Below, piece by piece: positions 50,433-60,216 of a stretch of 64,000 nucleotides of DNA (the first letter of the stretch is position 1; every line of letters starts with the position of its first letter). Source of the DNA: Membranipora membranacea (lineage: Eukaryota > Bryozoa > Gymnolaemata > Cheilostomatida > Membraniporidae); assembly GCA_914767715.1 (NCBI GenBank), contig OU612069.1:11529387-11593386 (forward strand), in the 5' to 3' direction. The notes below the pieces were generated by a model that did not search any database, was not told the DNA's origin, and worked only from the letters and a program-made list of their open reading frames with translations. The translations under genes and the position numbers were made by a program.

Positions 50433-50499
50433 AATCATATTACTGGGAGCGGTAAAACTACCTAATATTTATTGACTGGTTTTCCCCAGTCCAGTGGTG

Positions 50500-50616
50500 T
50501 CACGTGACTAGCCTGCCATTGGCTAGCTGATCAACTATTAATAGTATGTGTCATGATTCAGTGGGCACTAGCCCAGCATTGTCTAAGCAAACCTTTACTA
50601 ACCGAAGCCCGCTACT
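50500..50616 (+). promoter_or_regulatory. Putative promoter of the Myb-like gene
   Basis: Between the left TIR and the Myb ATG are an E-box CACGTG (50501-50506) and an inverted CCAAT box ATTGG (50518-50522). No TATA box is clear. The transposase promoter at the other end also has ATTGG boxes. Confidence 0.35.
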
Positions 50617-53600
50617 ATGGAGTCACCATTGACAGAGCAGAGTAAGTGTCAAAATAATCTTTTGCTTGTCTCCTGATTGATCTGGGGGAGGGGGGGGGGG
50701 GGTTATCTGGCTGTGAGGCCAAGAGCAATTCAACTGGTCAGCATTGATTTGGCCTGCTGTGGTTCTGAAGTCAACTACAGCATGTTTTGGCCCCTTTGAT
50801 CAGCAATGGAACTGTTTTCTGTGATGCCAGGGTCTAATGATCCGTGTTATGTTCTGGTGTTCATGTAACACAAGCCCACCACTGCCAATGCTTGGTGAGG
50901 ACCAAGGAGTGACTTTTACTCCTGGGTGAGAACTAGCCAGCATTTACCACCAAGGTTTGACCAAGGTTTGCCCAAGGAGCAACAGGTCTTTGGTTTGACA
51001 ATTGGCCTGTGGTTCTGAAGTCGACTACAGCGTGTTTTGGCCTATTGATTAAAGGAGTTATCTGGCTGTGAAGCCAAAGACTACTGAATCCATTGGAATA
51101 GTTTATGTTCTGGTGTTCATTCATGTAACACAAGCCCACCATTGCCAAGGCTTCAAGTAATGGTGAGAATGTAGCCAGCATTTACCAAAGTTTGGCAATC
51201 GACCTGCGTTTCTGGAAGTCTGTCACATTATTTTATTGTTTGATAATGTTCTTATGGCCCCTATGGCTTTTTAATGTTCTTGTCTAGCTACTACTAAGGT
51301 CAAGGCCCAAAATTATGCTCTCTGTGGGCCCTGTTGAATACTTGCATTGGTGATACAGCGATATCGGTATGTCTGTGGCTTATTGTCGTAATGAAGTCAC
51401 TTCACCATCACACACTGTTACATGTGACAGGGCCAGAGAGTACTCACTTGAAGTTTTGGTTCTTTACATAAACTGGACTGGTATCAATTACAGTTTCACA
51501 AAGAACAGGTTGTACAGTTGCCATCATAATAACGTGTGCTAATTAAGATGTAACTGTATTATCTCCTTTTGAGTTGCCTTTGAATTTTCTTAGGTATACA
51601 AAGTTTTAAGTAAAATATGTTGTCTCAGCTTTGTATTCAGTTCAGCTCCTTATTTTGATCGGAGCCTTTTTTCATAAGTTTACAATCAGGTTGGTGCGGT
51701 TCTGAAGCTTTGAAACCTGCCATAACTTCTAAGCAGTATATTTGATGGCCGTTCTCGCTTCGTTGTATATTTATCTGTAATTACGAAAACCCCCTTCCTT
51801 GTAGGCAATGTATTTTGAAATTGACATGCTTGACTTTTTTTAGCTAACATTCCTTGTTTGGAGATGCTAGTTGACCTTACAGAGGTCAATGATGACACAC
51901 CAGGACAGAAGGAATCACAAGCTAAATCCGTGAAACAAGAAGGTATGTGCAATGTATTTTGCATGATGATAACTGAGTGTTAAGTTTTACGACTAAAACA
52001 TGAAGTCATATATGAAAGCTGTTGGTACTCCTTTTGTCATACACCGAAAGCATGTTCCTAAATCATGTTAAGATGTAAACCTGGAGTCTGAGCACAGGTC
52101 TGTCCTAAACCCCTTGCCTTAGTTGCCAGTAATAGTTTGCTTTTTTATGCTCCTAAAACAACATTCCCCTTTTTTTCACATTCTTTTTCGCACAATTGCT
52201 TAACCTGATTTCTTTTGTACACCAGTCATGATGATGGCTTCTGCCACACCAAAACCCTCCCAAAGGTTTGATACTGGTTTTTATGTTCAAGTTTCAAGTT
52301 CTAATGTTCCAATGTTCCAATGTTCTCATAATCTCTAATGAAAGTAATGGGTGTTGTGATAATAGTTTTCATGGTATTGATAAAGATTGCTTAGTAAACT
52401 AACCTTGAGCTATTCTACAAACTTCATGAATTCCCATGTGCAGCATCCATCGCTACAATTATATGTGTAGCTGCGTCCCAAGCACTTTCTTATCATTGAG
52501 TTGTATGATTTCAATGATTGCATTCTTTTAGTGAGGTCATAGTAAACATCAAGAAGAAGAGAGGGAGGCCAAAGGGATCAAAAAACCGTCAGACGACAGT
52601 ATCTCAAAAAGTCTTGGCGAAGGCCAAGAAAACCTCGGTAAGAACATTTTTGGTAACAGTTAGGATAATGAGTGTCAAAATTCAAACAATCATTCCAGTT
52701 GGGATTGTTTCAACTGCCTTTTTCATTTAAAATGGATTCAAAATGAAGTTCTATTTCATAGCCTAAATAACTGGCGATGAAGATCATGTCCATTTTCTCC
52801 GGCCAAATTTTATTGTTATGATTGTTTGACTGTAGCAGGGCAGAGGTTTAATTTAAATTCCAGTTAGTTTCAATTCCATTTATCATGTATTTTGTATTTT
52901 AGCTCATGAAGACGCCATCCCCGTCACACAGATTCACAGTTTCAACTCCTACCACTCCTAAATGTGTAAGTATTCTCAAATATGTCAATGTTTGTGACTT
53001 TCATCACTCAATGGTTGAAAAATAAAACAGTCCTAGTTCTCTTGCATTGTTAATCTATCGGGTAGAACTGCATCCCTGCTATATCTAAATTATTTTACCA
53101 ATGTTCCCCAGTATATCTGTTCACAGGCTGAGACATGCGCCCGCAAGCATTTAACTTAATCTAATCTCTCACTCCATTGCAGTCCACTCCACAGCATGGA
53201 GGTATGTTCGATAGGAGGGAGTCCTTCCTCCAGTCACCAGTAAACGTGTCTATCAGCGTAAGATCGGAGTCAGACAATGAAGAAGTGCGCCAAGAACTTT
53301 ACGAAGGGGAAGGCACAGGTACAATTATTTAACGTACAGCACTGTTTATTTTTTCCATGTCGTTAATTTGCCCAGCATCTGCACACCTCAAAGATATCAA
53401 AACTTGACATGTTTTTATATCCCGTTTCTTATCGTATCACATTCTGTTCTGTCATTACAGCATGTATACCGTACACAAAAGAGAGGATAGAGGTACTCAT
53501 CACCGTGATGGTGATGAACATGAGACAGTGGACTCTGTGTAAATCCGCATCACAAAAGGATAAGGTATTTATTTTGCAGCTCAAACACTTGTTTGTTTTC

Positions 53601-55134
53601 AGCTATGTATGTCTTTGGTGTGCCAATAAATATGCCTCAAGTTTCTGAGCTTATCTTGACAAAAATGTCAAGACAGGCTAAAATTTTCCTTGTTGTGTAA
53701 TTAATTTATTTTAATAGTTCTCAGAGAAGTAGAAGGTATCATCACATGAATCCATTTAAGTGAAACAGCTAATGTTGTTGATGTAGATTTGACTAACGAA
53801 CCATTTATGAGCTACGCAACTTTTTTTCCTATATAAAAACAAAATGATGGAATGGGTGGAACCAGTTTCACTTGCCAACTGATCATACCCCGGATAAGTT
53901 GGTTTTCATGTCGTTCTGTTACAACAGCTATGGGAGACAATCGAGGATAAGTTGGTAGCAGAGGGATTTCCCGCAATGATCAGGGGACGTGGTACAGATA
54001 TAAGAAGAAAGTATCAAAGTTTGCTCAAAACATACAAAGAAATTGAAGATTGGAACTCAAAATCTGGTAAGAGTTGTACATCTCTTGCGTTTGTAACCCC
54101 CTGTGGTTGCAGGAATGTAAGAATGAGAGCAGTTACAACAAATATGGTCGTCATGGCAGACTGAGGTGATAGAATCAAGGAGCACCTGTTGAGATAGGAG
54201 AATTATTATATACGAGCAAAATGAGTTGCTTGCTAACACTTTGATTGATCCTAATCATATCTAACAAATCACACTAGGCATTAAGAGATCTTGCTAGCTG
54301 GTAATACCTCCATGTTGCATATTCATATCTTTCCCTTTATTTCGCTCTCATTTTCAAAAATATGTTTGCAAATAACTAGAGTAGGCGTTTTAATTTTACA
54401 GGTCGCAACAGAAGGAAATTTAAATATGGAGAGGCTTTTGACAATGCTGTGAGGAAAGCAGAGGGAGAGGGGCCAGAAATGAATGTCACTATTGATGCAG
54501 GAGGAGAGTGAGTATTTTGTCTACCTTAGGCCAAGACGATAATTTTTTTAATCCATATCTCTACTGTCGTCAATCTTCTTTGAAATTTTGACTGGAGCAG
54601 CCAAATGCCGCAATGAAGAAGAGATAAATTCAAACCCTACATCCCTCTTCAGTATCAATCGACCACAGTATTCTTCCTGGAATCAAGCTCTCACAAAGCT
54701 GTTTTCATAATATGATGTCCAATCATCAGCACACCCAGTTCCTAATGTACAATATATTGTCGCAATACCTTAACTTCCTGCACATACACTATTGCTGCCT
54801 CCTTGGTAATATCATGTCATGCTATTGAAACGCTGTTTCTCAAAAAACCAACCCTGCAATATTCAACAGAGTCAGTGTTGCCATTTCAACCACATCATGA
54901 CTTAACTCCTTCCATCAAGTGTATTATTACTGTTACAGACCAGCTGCTGCATCATCCGGCATAAGGCCACGTAAACATCCGAAGGGTCGTAATCTGAACT
55001 CCGAGGAAAAAAAGACCGAGCTGTTGGAGAGGGAGGTTAACTCCAAAATTGACTACATGCAAAAAATGCTTGAGTTTGAGCAGAGAAAGGTAGACCTGCT
55101 CGACAAACTTGTTACCCATATTACCTCATCATAA
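50617..55134 (+). CDS. Harbinger Myb/SANT-like DNA-binding protein with AT-hook
   Basis: Ten exons: 50617-50641, 51844-51942, 52226-52265, 52532-52637, 52903-52965, 53183-53318, 53461-53564, 53928-54066, 54402-54507, 54939-55134; 1014 nt, 337 aa, all phases and GT-AG sites consistent. Order of parts: residues 17-22 LVDLTE followed by acidic residues, resembling a SUMO-interacting motif; VKQE at 38-41, a SUMO-acceptor consensus; AT-hook KKKRGRPKGSKN near 62-73, which binds the minor groove of AT-rich DNA; a trihelix/MADF-like Myb domain near 157-240 (YTKERIEVLI, LWETIEDKL, RRKYQSLLKTYKEIEDWN); and a charged C-terminal helix (about 290-330, EREVNSKIDYMQKMLEFEQR) likely to be a coiled coil. In PIF/Harbinger elements such a protein binds the TIRs and brings the transposase to the nucleus. 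The frame is unbroken. A domesticated host gene is the alternative, but the flanking TIRs favour a transposon gene. Confidence 0.88.
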
Positions 55135-55603
55135 TTTAAATTGTCAGATATATTATGTGAGCTGTGCGTAATGTTACATTTTGAGTATCATGAGCTTTCG
55201 TTATAAAAAATAAATGTTTTCATTTCAATTGAGAACTATAAAACTCCACTACTGTACATAACAGTTGATTGTGAGAGCAGGTACATGCTGAGTAGCTTTA
55301 ATAAATAAAGACAAGCAGATCTATCCCATGGCTTGGTCAATAAAAAACCCACAATGCATTGCTAATCAACACATCCATTATACTGATATTGCACTCATTT
55401 TGTTCAGCTATGGTTCACACTTGTGTAAACTTCTGTTGTTCTTAGTACCAATAAATTAATAATAGATCGACAGTGATAGTGCACATGAAAATGTATCTTT
55501 ATTGTATTTCTTACAGAATAGTTCCATTATGACATCCAAAAACTCTGCAAATGCATAAATTGAAGTAGATCAGATTAAGTTCATGGCTTGTGAGTAAATA
55601 AAA

Positions 55604-56052
55604 GTGTGCAACTAAGAATTTTTAACATCATAACTGTGAAACAAACGTCGTCATTGACAAATATGCCGACAAGTTTAAATCAGCCAAATATCCTGTAGCT
55701 ACAGCATCACGACGTCACTTGGAAACCTAAGCCATGAACAGTTACACAGGATGCTGCGAAGCGCTCAGCTGTGCATCAATCAGATCTTGGCAGTCATGCA
55801 GGCCAACGCCATGTGACACAGGATACTGGAATTTAAGCAGAACCAAACAAACGGGCATAACAAATGCAAGTGTGGGATACCAAGTAACAGTGCTAAGCGG
55901 TGCCTAACTAAAAGATCTGCGAACATGGGATGTTTCAAATGTCGACTGATACTTAGGCTGAGGGAGTTTTAGCTGATTCAAACCTGTCAGCTTATTTGTC
56001 AATGACAGCGTTTGTTTCGCAGTGATGATGCTAAAAATTCTTAGTTGCACAC
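55604..56052. repeat. Inverted repeat between the convergent Harbinger genes
   Basis: The left arm (55604-55700) and right arm (about 55960-56052) are reverse complements: GTGTGCAACTAAGAATTTTT, then variants of GAAACAAACG and GTCATTGACAAATA. The spacer is about 260 bp. It sits in the 1.06 kb between the two stop codons, so both read-through transcripts would contain a long stem. It may be a nested MITE. Confidence 0.7.
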
Positions 56053-56192
56053 TATAATTAACAACACTTGCTCCCGATACAATTAACAATGAATTTGTTG
56101 CCATGACACAAAAGTTTACAAAAGTGTGATCGTCAGAATCAAAATCAATACAAAAAAAACTAATTCATGATGGCACAAGACAGCGCAAAAGC

Positions 56193-59100
56193 CTACTCCA
56201 GGACAGTGTCTTCATCTGAAGCTGCTTTGAAATAAGTCTTGCAAATGGCCTCTCTTTTACCACAGGCAGTGTCAAATCTTAAAGTGGCCATTTCTCTAGC
56301 TGCATTTTCCCTATCGGACTCGCAGTCCATTTTAAGCATATAATTATGCAGCACAAGGCAGCATCTGATTATTACACGGCCTTTGTGCCTACTGCGTACA
56401 TCCAGATGTTTCAGTCTCCTCCACGTATTCTTCAGACGGCCGTTAGCATGCTCAACAAGTACCCTGGTAGCACTATGAGCCTGATTGTACCTCTTAACTC
56501 TCCTCGGGTTGTTGTTCCTATCCCTATAAGGTTTCATCATATAAAGCTCTTGCCTGTATGCGCTATCACCTGAATAAGAGATGTCAAAAGAATATATGTT
56601 AACAGAAATTTAACACTAAATAAGCCGTGGTTGGCCCCTGATTTGAGCTACATAAATTGGTCGGTGGTGTAGATAAACTTTATGTATACTCTATCACCAA
56701 GAGAAAAAGTTAGCCAATCCGCACAGCGTTGAGACATCTGAATTTAAAGCTAACCAAGGTTTACTCAGCCTCCTTACTTTATATGGACTAAGCTGACCAA
56801 ATTTCTATTCTAGTTAACATGAAGTGACCATAAACTAGCTAAGCTAAACTTTACCTAACGTTAACTCATCTAGAGTTTGTGTTTTTGAGTTTTCAACAGA
56901 TTTTTTTCAGATTTCAGTTTTCAACAGATAAGACCAGTAATGAACTCCTGCCAAAAAATTTGCTGTTGTTGCCAAGCTATTTTTGAACCCACTGGTGCTA
57001 GAAGAGAAATAACTGTCTGAGAGTATGCTTGTCTGTTAAAAGCTCACCTAATATGTGATACTGCTTAGGCAATGCTTCCAGCTTTTCCACGAGACTGGTC
57101 CTCCTCAACACCCTGGCATCATGATAACTGCCTGGTGAGCCAACAGAGTAATATATAATCTCTTCAGCGCTATTTACCACCAGCATGCAGTTGAAGGAAT
57201 AATTTGACTTCCTGCTGTAATATGTCTACAATAAAACACGGAATGATTATGATAACCATCAGGTGCCGATCACCCAAACAAGAAGCTTTACAATTTGATA
57301 TTTACCCCATGTTAATCTATAGGGTAAATTTTTTCCGTGACTGTTTTTATGTTGTGATATTACTTAGAAAAGTACCTACATAACAACACAGCATGTTTGT
57401 GGTACTTAATTATCAAAACACACAATACAAATTTCAATATTGCATTAACAGGCCAACACATACTTCGCGATTTGATGCAGTGCAAAAAATACAAAATAGT
57501 CAGAAACAAGATCATACACATTAAAATTGCCATAAAGTAAAATCCTTTGGCTTTCTCCCTTGCAATAGACTGTATACTTTATCAAGGCCTACTTTGAGGA
57601 TAATTGCTCTTGAGTGAATTCCCTACCTCTGAGCGACGAGAAGGTTGGGCTATCTTGATTTCCGTACCATCAACAAGTCCTATGACTCCAGGAAAACCTA
57701 TGAAACATTAAGCTGCAAGTCAATTTCACATATATGATGTTGTGACTGAAATGACGGCACAAGAAATGCAGAAATCAAGAGAAGGACACTTTACACAGCA
57801 CCGTCTTAGACATGGCAGCTTAGGCAAATTCCTAGTACAGCATGGAGTATATGTTAAAACTTGACCGTTAACAGAAGACAACTTTTAAAATTGGATGGAA
57901 AGTAGGGTTGTTACTAGGCCTCGCATATGGGTCAAACAGAACTGGAATTTCATCTTTACGCTAAAACACATAGGGACAACACTTCCCTCTGTCAGAACAA
58001 GCTGTTACCATCAAATTTGCAGTGTATTAACATAATGATTGCTAATTTATAAGTAATTCTCAATCAGGCCTACTCCAATATGCAGACCATGACCTAGTTT
58101 GTTAATGATATAAAAACTCACTTACCATATCTAGTGAAGAATGTGGCCTCTTCAATAGCCATTTCTTCATCTGTTGGCCAATTTATGTACCGCCCTTCCA
58201 ACTCCAAAAGGGCATCAGTTATACGGGTAACACATTCTCTGACAGTTGAGTGGGTAACGTTGAAACTGCAAAAACATAATAAGTCAAACTATTGAGAGAT
58301 GTTAAAGAAATCTGCAATGTCATCAAAGCTCGTGAGACATAGTTTTCTAGCCACCTGCACAACTGCAGCAAACTGCTGTCTGTAGGCATGGCATAGGCAT
58401 GAAATCTAATGCATAATGAAAATGACAGAAATATATGTGCAGAAATATAAGGGGGTCAGCGCTGGTACACCATAACATACACATCAATACCCAAAAGTAA
58501 GCGGATTGGAATAGATCTACGCTTGTTATCCGACAATTTATCCAGAACCACATATAAAGGTTTCACAATTCCTCTACTTACTGTGTAGCTATGGAAACCA
58601 TAGAGTCAACGGTAGAGAAAAAGTGGAGTGCAATAATGAGCCGGTGTTCACTTGGCAGAGTGTTAGGGGGCATATACGGATCACTCGGTTCCCGCAACCA
58701 CTCTTTACCGCTTTCAGTTCGCTTTAGCTCACTGAGGAGAGTATCGAATGCTTCTATAATTATAAAAAAAAGTATAAATGTTAGGCAAGGTTGACATGTT
58801 AACCCAGTCACTAACGGTGATAAAAATGGTTATGCAGCAATTGTTCGTGTTTCCAAACTAATAGTCAATTGTATAAAAATCAGTATAATGTTTGTTGCGT
58901 AACAAAACAGCAAGCTCGATAGTGGAATAATAGTTAAGGTATATCTCCTGAATGGTCCGTTGCCTGTGAGGATGTCGCCGCAGGAATGTGTGTTCTTTAT
59001 TTAGGGTGTTTTGGAACTGACTGGTAGGACACCAGAACTGAGGTGTCCAACCAAGTCCAAGTCAATTGAAATAACATCAATGTTAGGATTAATGGGAAAG

Positions 59101-59552
59101 TAAGTAATTAATGTGTGAGAACATATGATGATTTATATATATACATAATATATATATACCATTATTATTATGATAAAACAGTCAGTGTCAGTAGATTACT
59201 GCAGGGTAGAGTAGGGTAGAGTAAAGTAGGAGAAGATCATACCAGGTAGCTTGATAAAGCCTGTACAGTACCCTAAAAATAATAATACCAGCCACAGTTC
59301 AGAAGGACTAGTGTTGTATTGTTGTAGCAGCCTACCTCTTGAGAGCCTGAAGGCACTTTTGAATCTAGACTGACTCCAGTCTGGCAACGATTCATAGAGC
59401 TGATCTCTTGTAGGCCTGAAATCTTTGCCACTGTTGCCAAAGAATGCATGGTTGATATCAGGAGGCAGTAGAGGTGGTGCATCCATCATCAAAGTCACAG
59501 TTGTCAATGTTGATTGATGCTTGTCTGACTGGCTTGAGTCCATGCTTGCCAT
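56193..59552 (-). CDS. HARBI1-like PIF/Harbinger DDE transposase (element 1)
   Basis: Six exons in order: 59336-59552, 58582-58753, 58126-58265, 57627-57697, 57048-57225, 56193-56569; 1155 nt, 384 aa, no stop or frameshift, canonical splice sites. It is a DDE_Tnp_4-type nuclease that would cut at the TIRs and integrate the element at TWA-like sites. The catalytic residues are visible: Asp186 in GLVDGTE, Asp236 in GSPGSYHDARVL, Glu299 in RVLVEHANGRLK. The conserved GDSAY (260-264) and the C-terminal RCCLVLHNY also fit. Length is near the usual 350-450 aa for HARBI1-like proteins. The start is the first ATG (59550-59552) in an open frame preceded by CCAAT-containing sequence. HARBI1 in vertebrates is a domesticated relative, but here intact TIRs and the Myb partner point to a transposon. 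Confidence 0.93.
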
Positions 59553-59589
59553 CTTTCACCAAGTGGAATGTGGAAAATATTTGAAACAT

Positions 59590-59635
59590 TCCCATTGGAT
59601 AACACCTACAACCTACATTGGCTTTTTATTGGCCA
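59590..59635 (-). promoter_or_regulatory. CCAAT-box cluster upstream of transposase 1
   Basis: Three CCAAT boxes on the minus strand (ATTGG at 59594-59598, 59617-59621 and 59628-59632) lie 42-80 bp upstream of the ATG, between it and the right TIR. Clustered CCAAT boxes are typical of NF-Y-dependent TATA-less promoters; function here is inferred. Confidence 0.45.
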
Positions 59636-59702
59636 GTTATTATTGAAATAATTGTTTCCCAAAAGTCGCGCCACACGATTGGGTAATATTTTATTAACAG
59701 TG

Positions 59703-59770
59703 GGAATTCCCCAGAGTTATTGGGTTTCCCAGTCAATATTTATTAAATTGGAACAGGTCGCGCTTTTGCC
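59703..59770 (-). repeat. Harbinger right terminal inverted repeat
   Basis: Read on the minus strand it starts GGCAAAAGCGCGACCTGTTC, as the left end does, and continues to CTGGGGAATTCC. It is followed outward by TAATA (59771-59775). Confidence 0.85.
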
Positions 59771-59775
59771 TAATA

Positions 59776-60056
59776 GGTAACTTCCCGCCCTTGGTATCTA
59801 TATTAAATAATCATTAATTATAATCATTTTCATGGGGAAATCCAACTGAATCCAACTTGAATTCAAGTTGTCTCCCTATTACCAATGAGGAGATAATTCT
59901 TAGTTTCATGTCATGAAACCTAGAATTATCTCCTCATTGGTAATAGGGAGACAACTTGAACTCAAGTTGGATTCAGTTGGATTTTCCAATGAAAATGGGA
60001 TTTCCATTGATTATTTATTGATTATTTAACATATATACCAAGGTCGCGAATTTACC
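59776..60056. mobile_element. Foldback MITE, near-perfect palindrome, 281 bp
   Basis: The two halves are reverse complements almost throughout, centred near 59910 (TTTCATG/TCATGAAAC). The inner 75 bp of each arm match nearly perfectly (CCAACTGAATCCAACTTGA, CTCCCTATTACCAATGAGG); the outer parts match less well. The outer ends are GGTAACTTCCCGCCCTTGG and, inverted, GGTAAATTCGCGACCTTGG, which resemble the Harbinger TIR GGCAAAAGCGCGACCTGTTC. It directly abuts the TAATA at the right end of element 1. Flanks are TAATA and TATTA, not a clean direct repeat. Confidence 0.8.
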
Positions 60057-60216
60057 TATTAAACCCTATGCGCGACATGAAATATATTGTGTGGACCTGT
60101 TCTCTCATTGGTCAACTTGAAAGGGTAGTTGCCCAATTAGCTTGTCAGAGCCAAAGCCCTTTGTCTAAGGCTTTGGTCAGAGCCACTCAACAGTCAATTT
60201 GTAGCCATCAATCAAG

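Larger units (their letters stand above)
50355..59770. mobile_element. Complete PIF/Harbinger transposon, 9416 bp
   Basis: The ends are inverted repeats beginning GGCAAAAGCGCGACCTGTTC on both strands; they continue through a shared TTTAATAAATATTGACTGGG and CTGGGGAATTCC (left 50355-50432, right 59703-59770). The left copy has about 9 extra bases. TAATA flanks both sides (50350-50354, 59771-59775); PIF/Harbinger normally duplicates 3 bp of type TWA, so the exact border is uncertain by 2 bp. Inside are the two genes expected of this superfamily, a Myb/SANT-like DNA-binding protein (50617-55134, plus) and a DDE transposase (56193-59552, minus), convergent and both intact. In the superfamily the Myb protein carries the transposase to the nucleus and to the TIRs, so this looks potentially autonomous. 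Confidence 0.88.
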
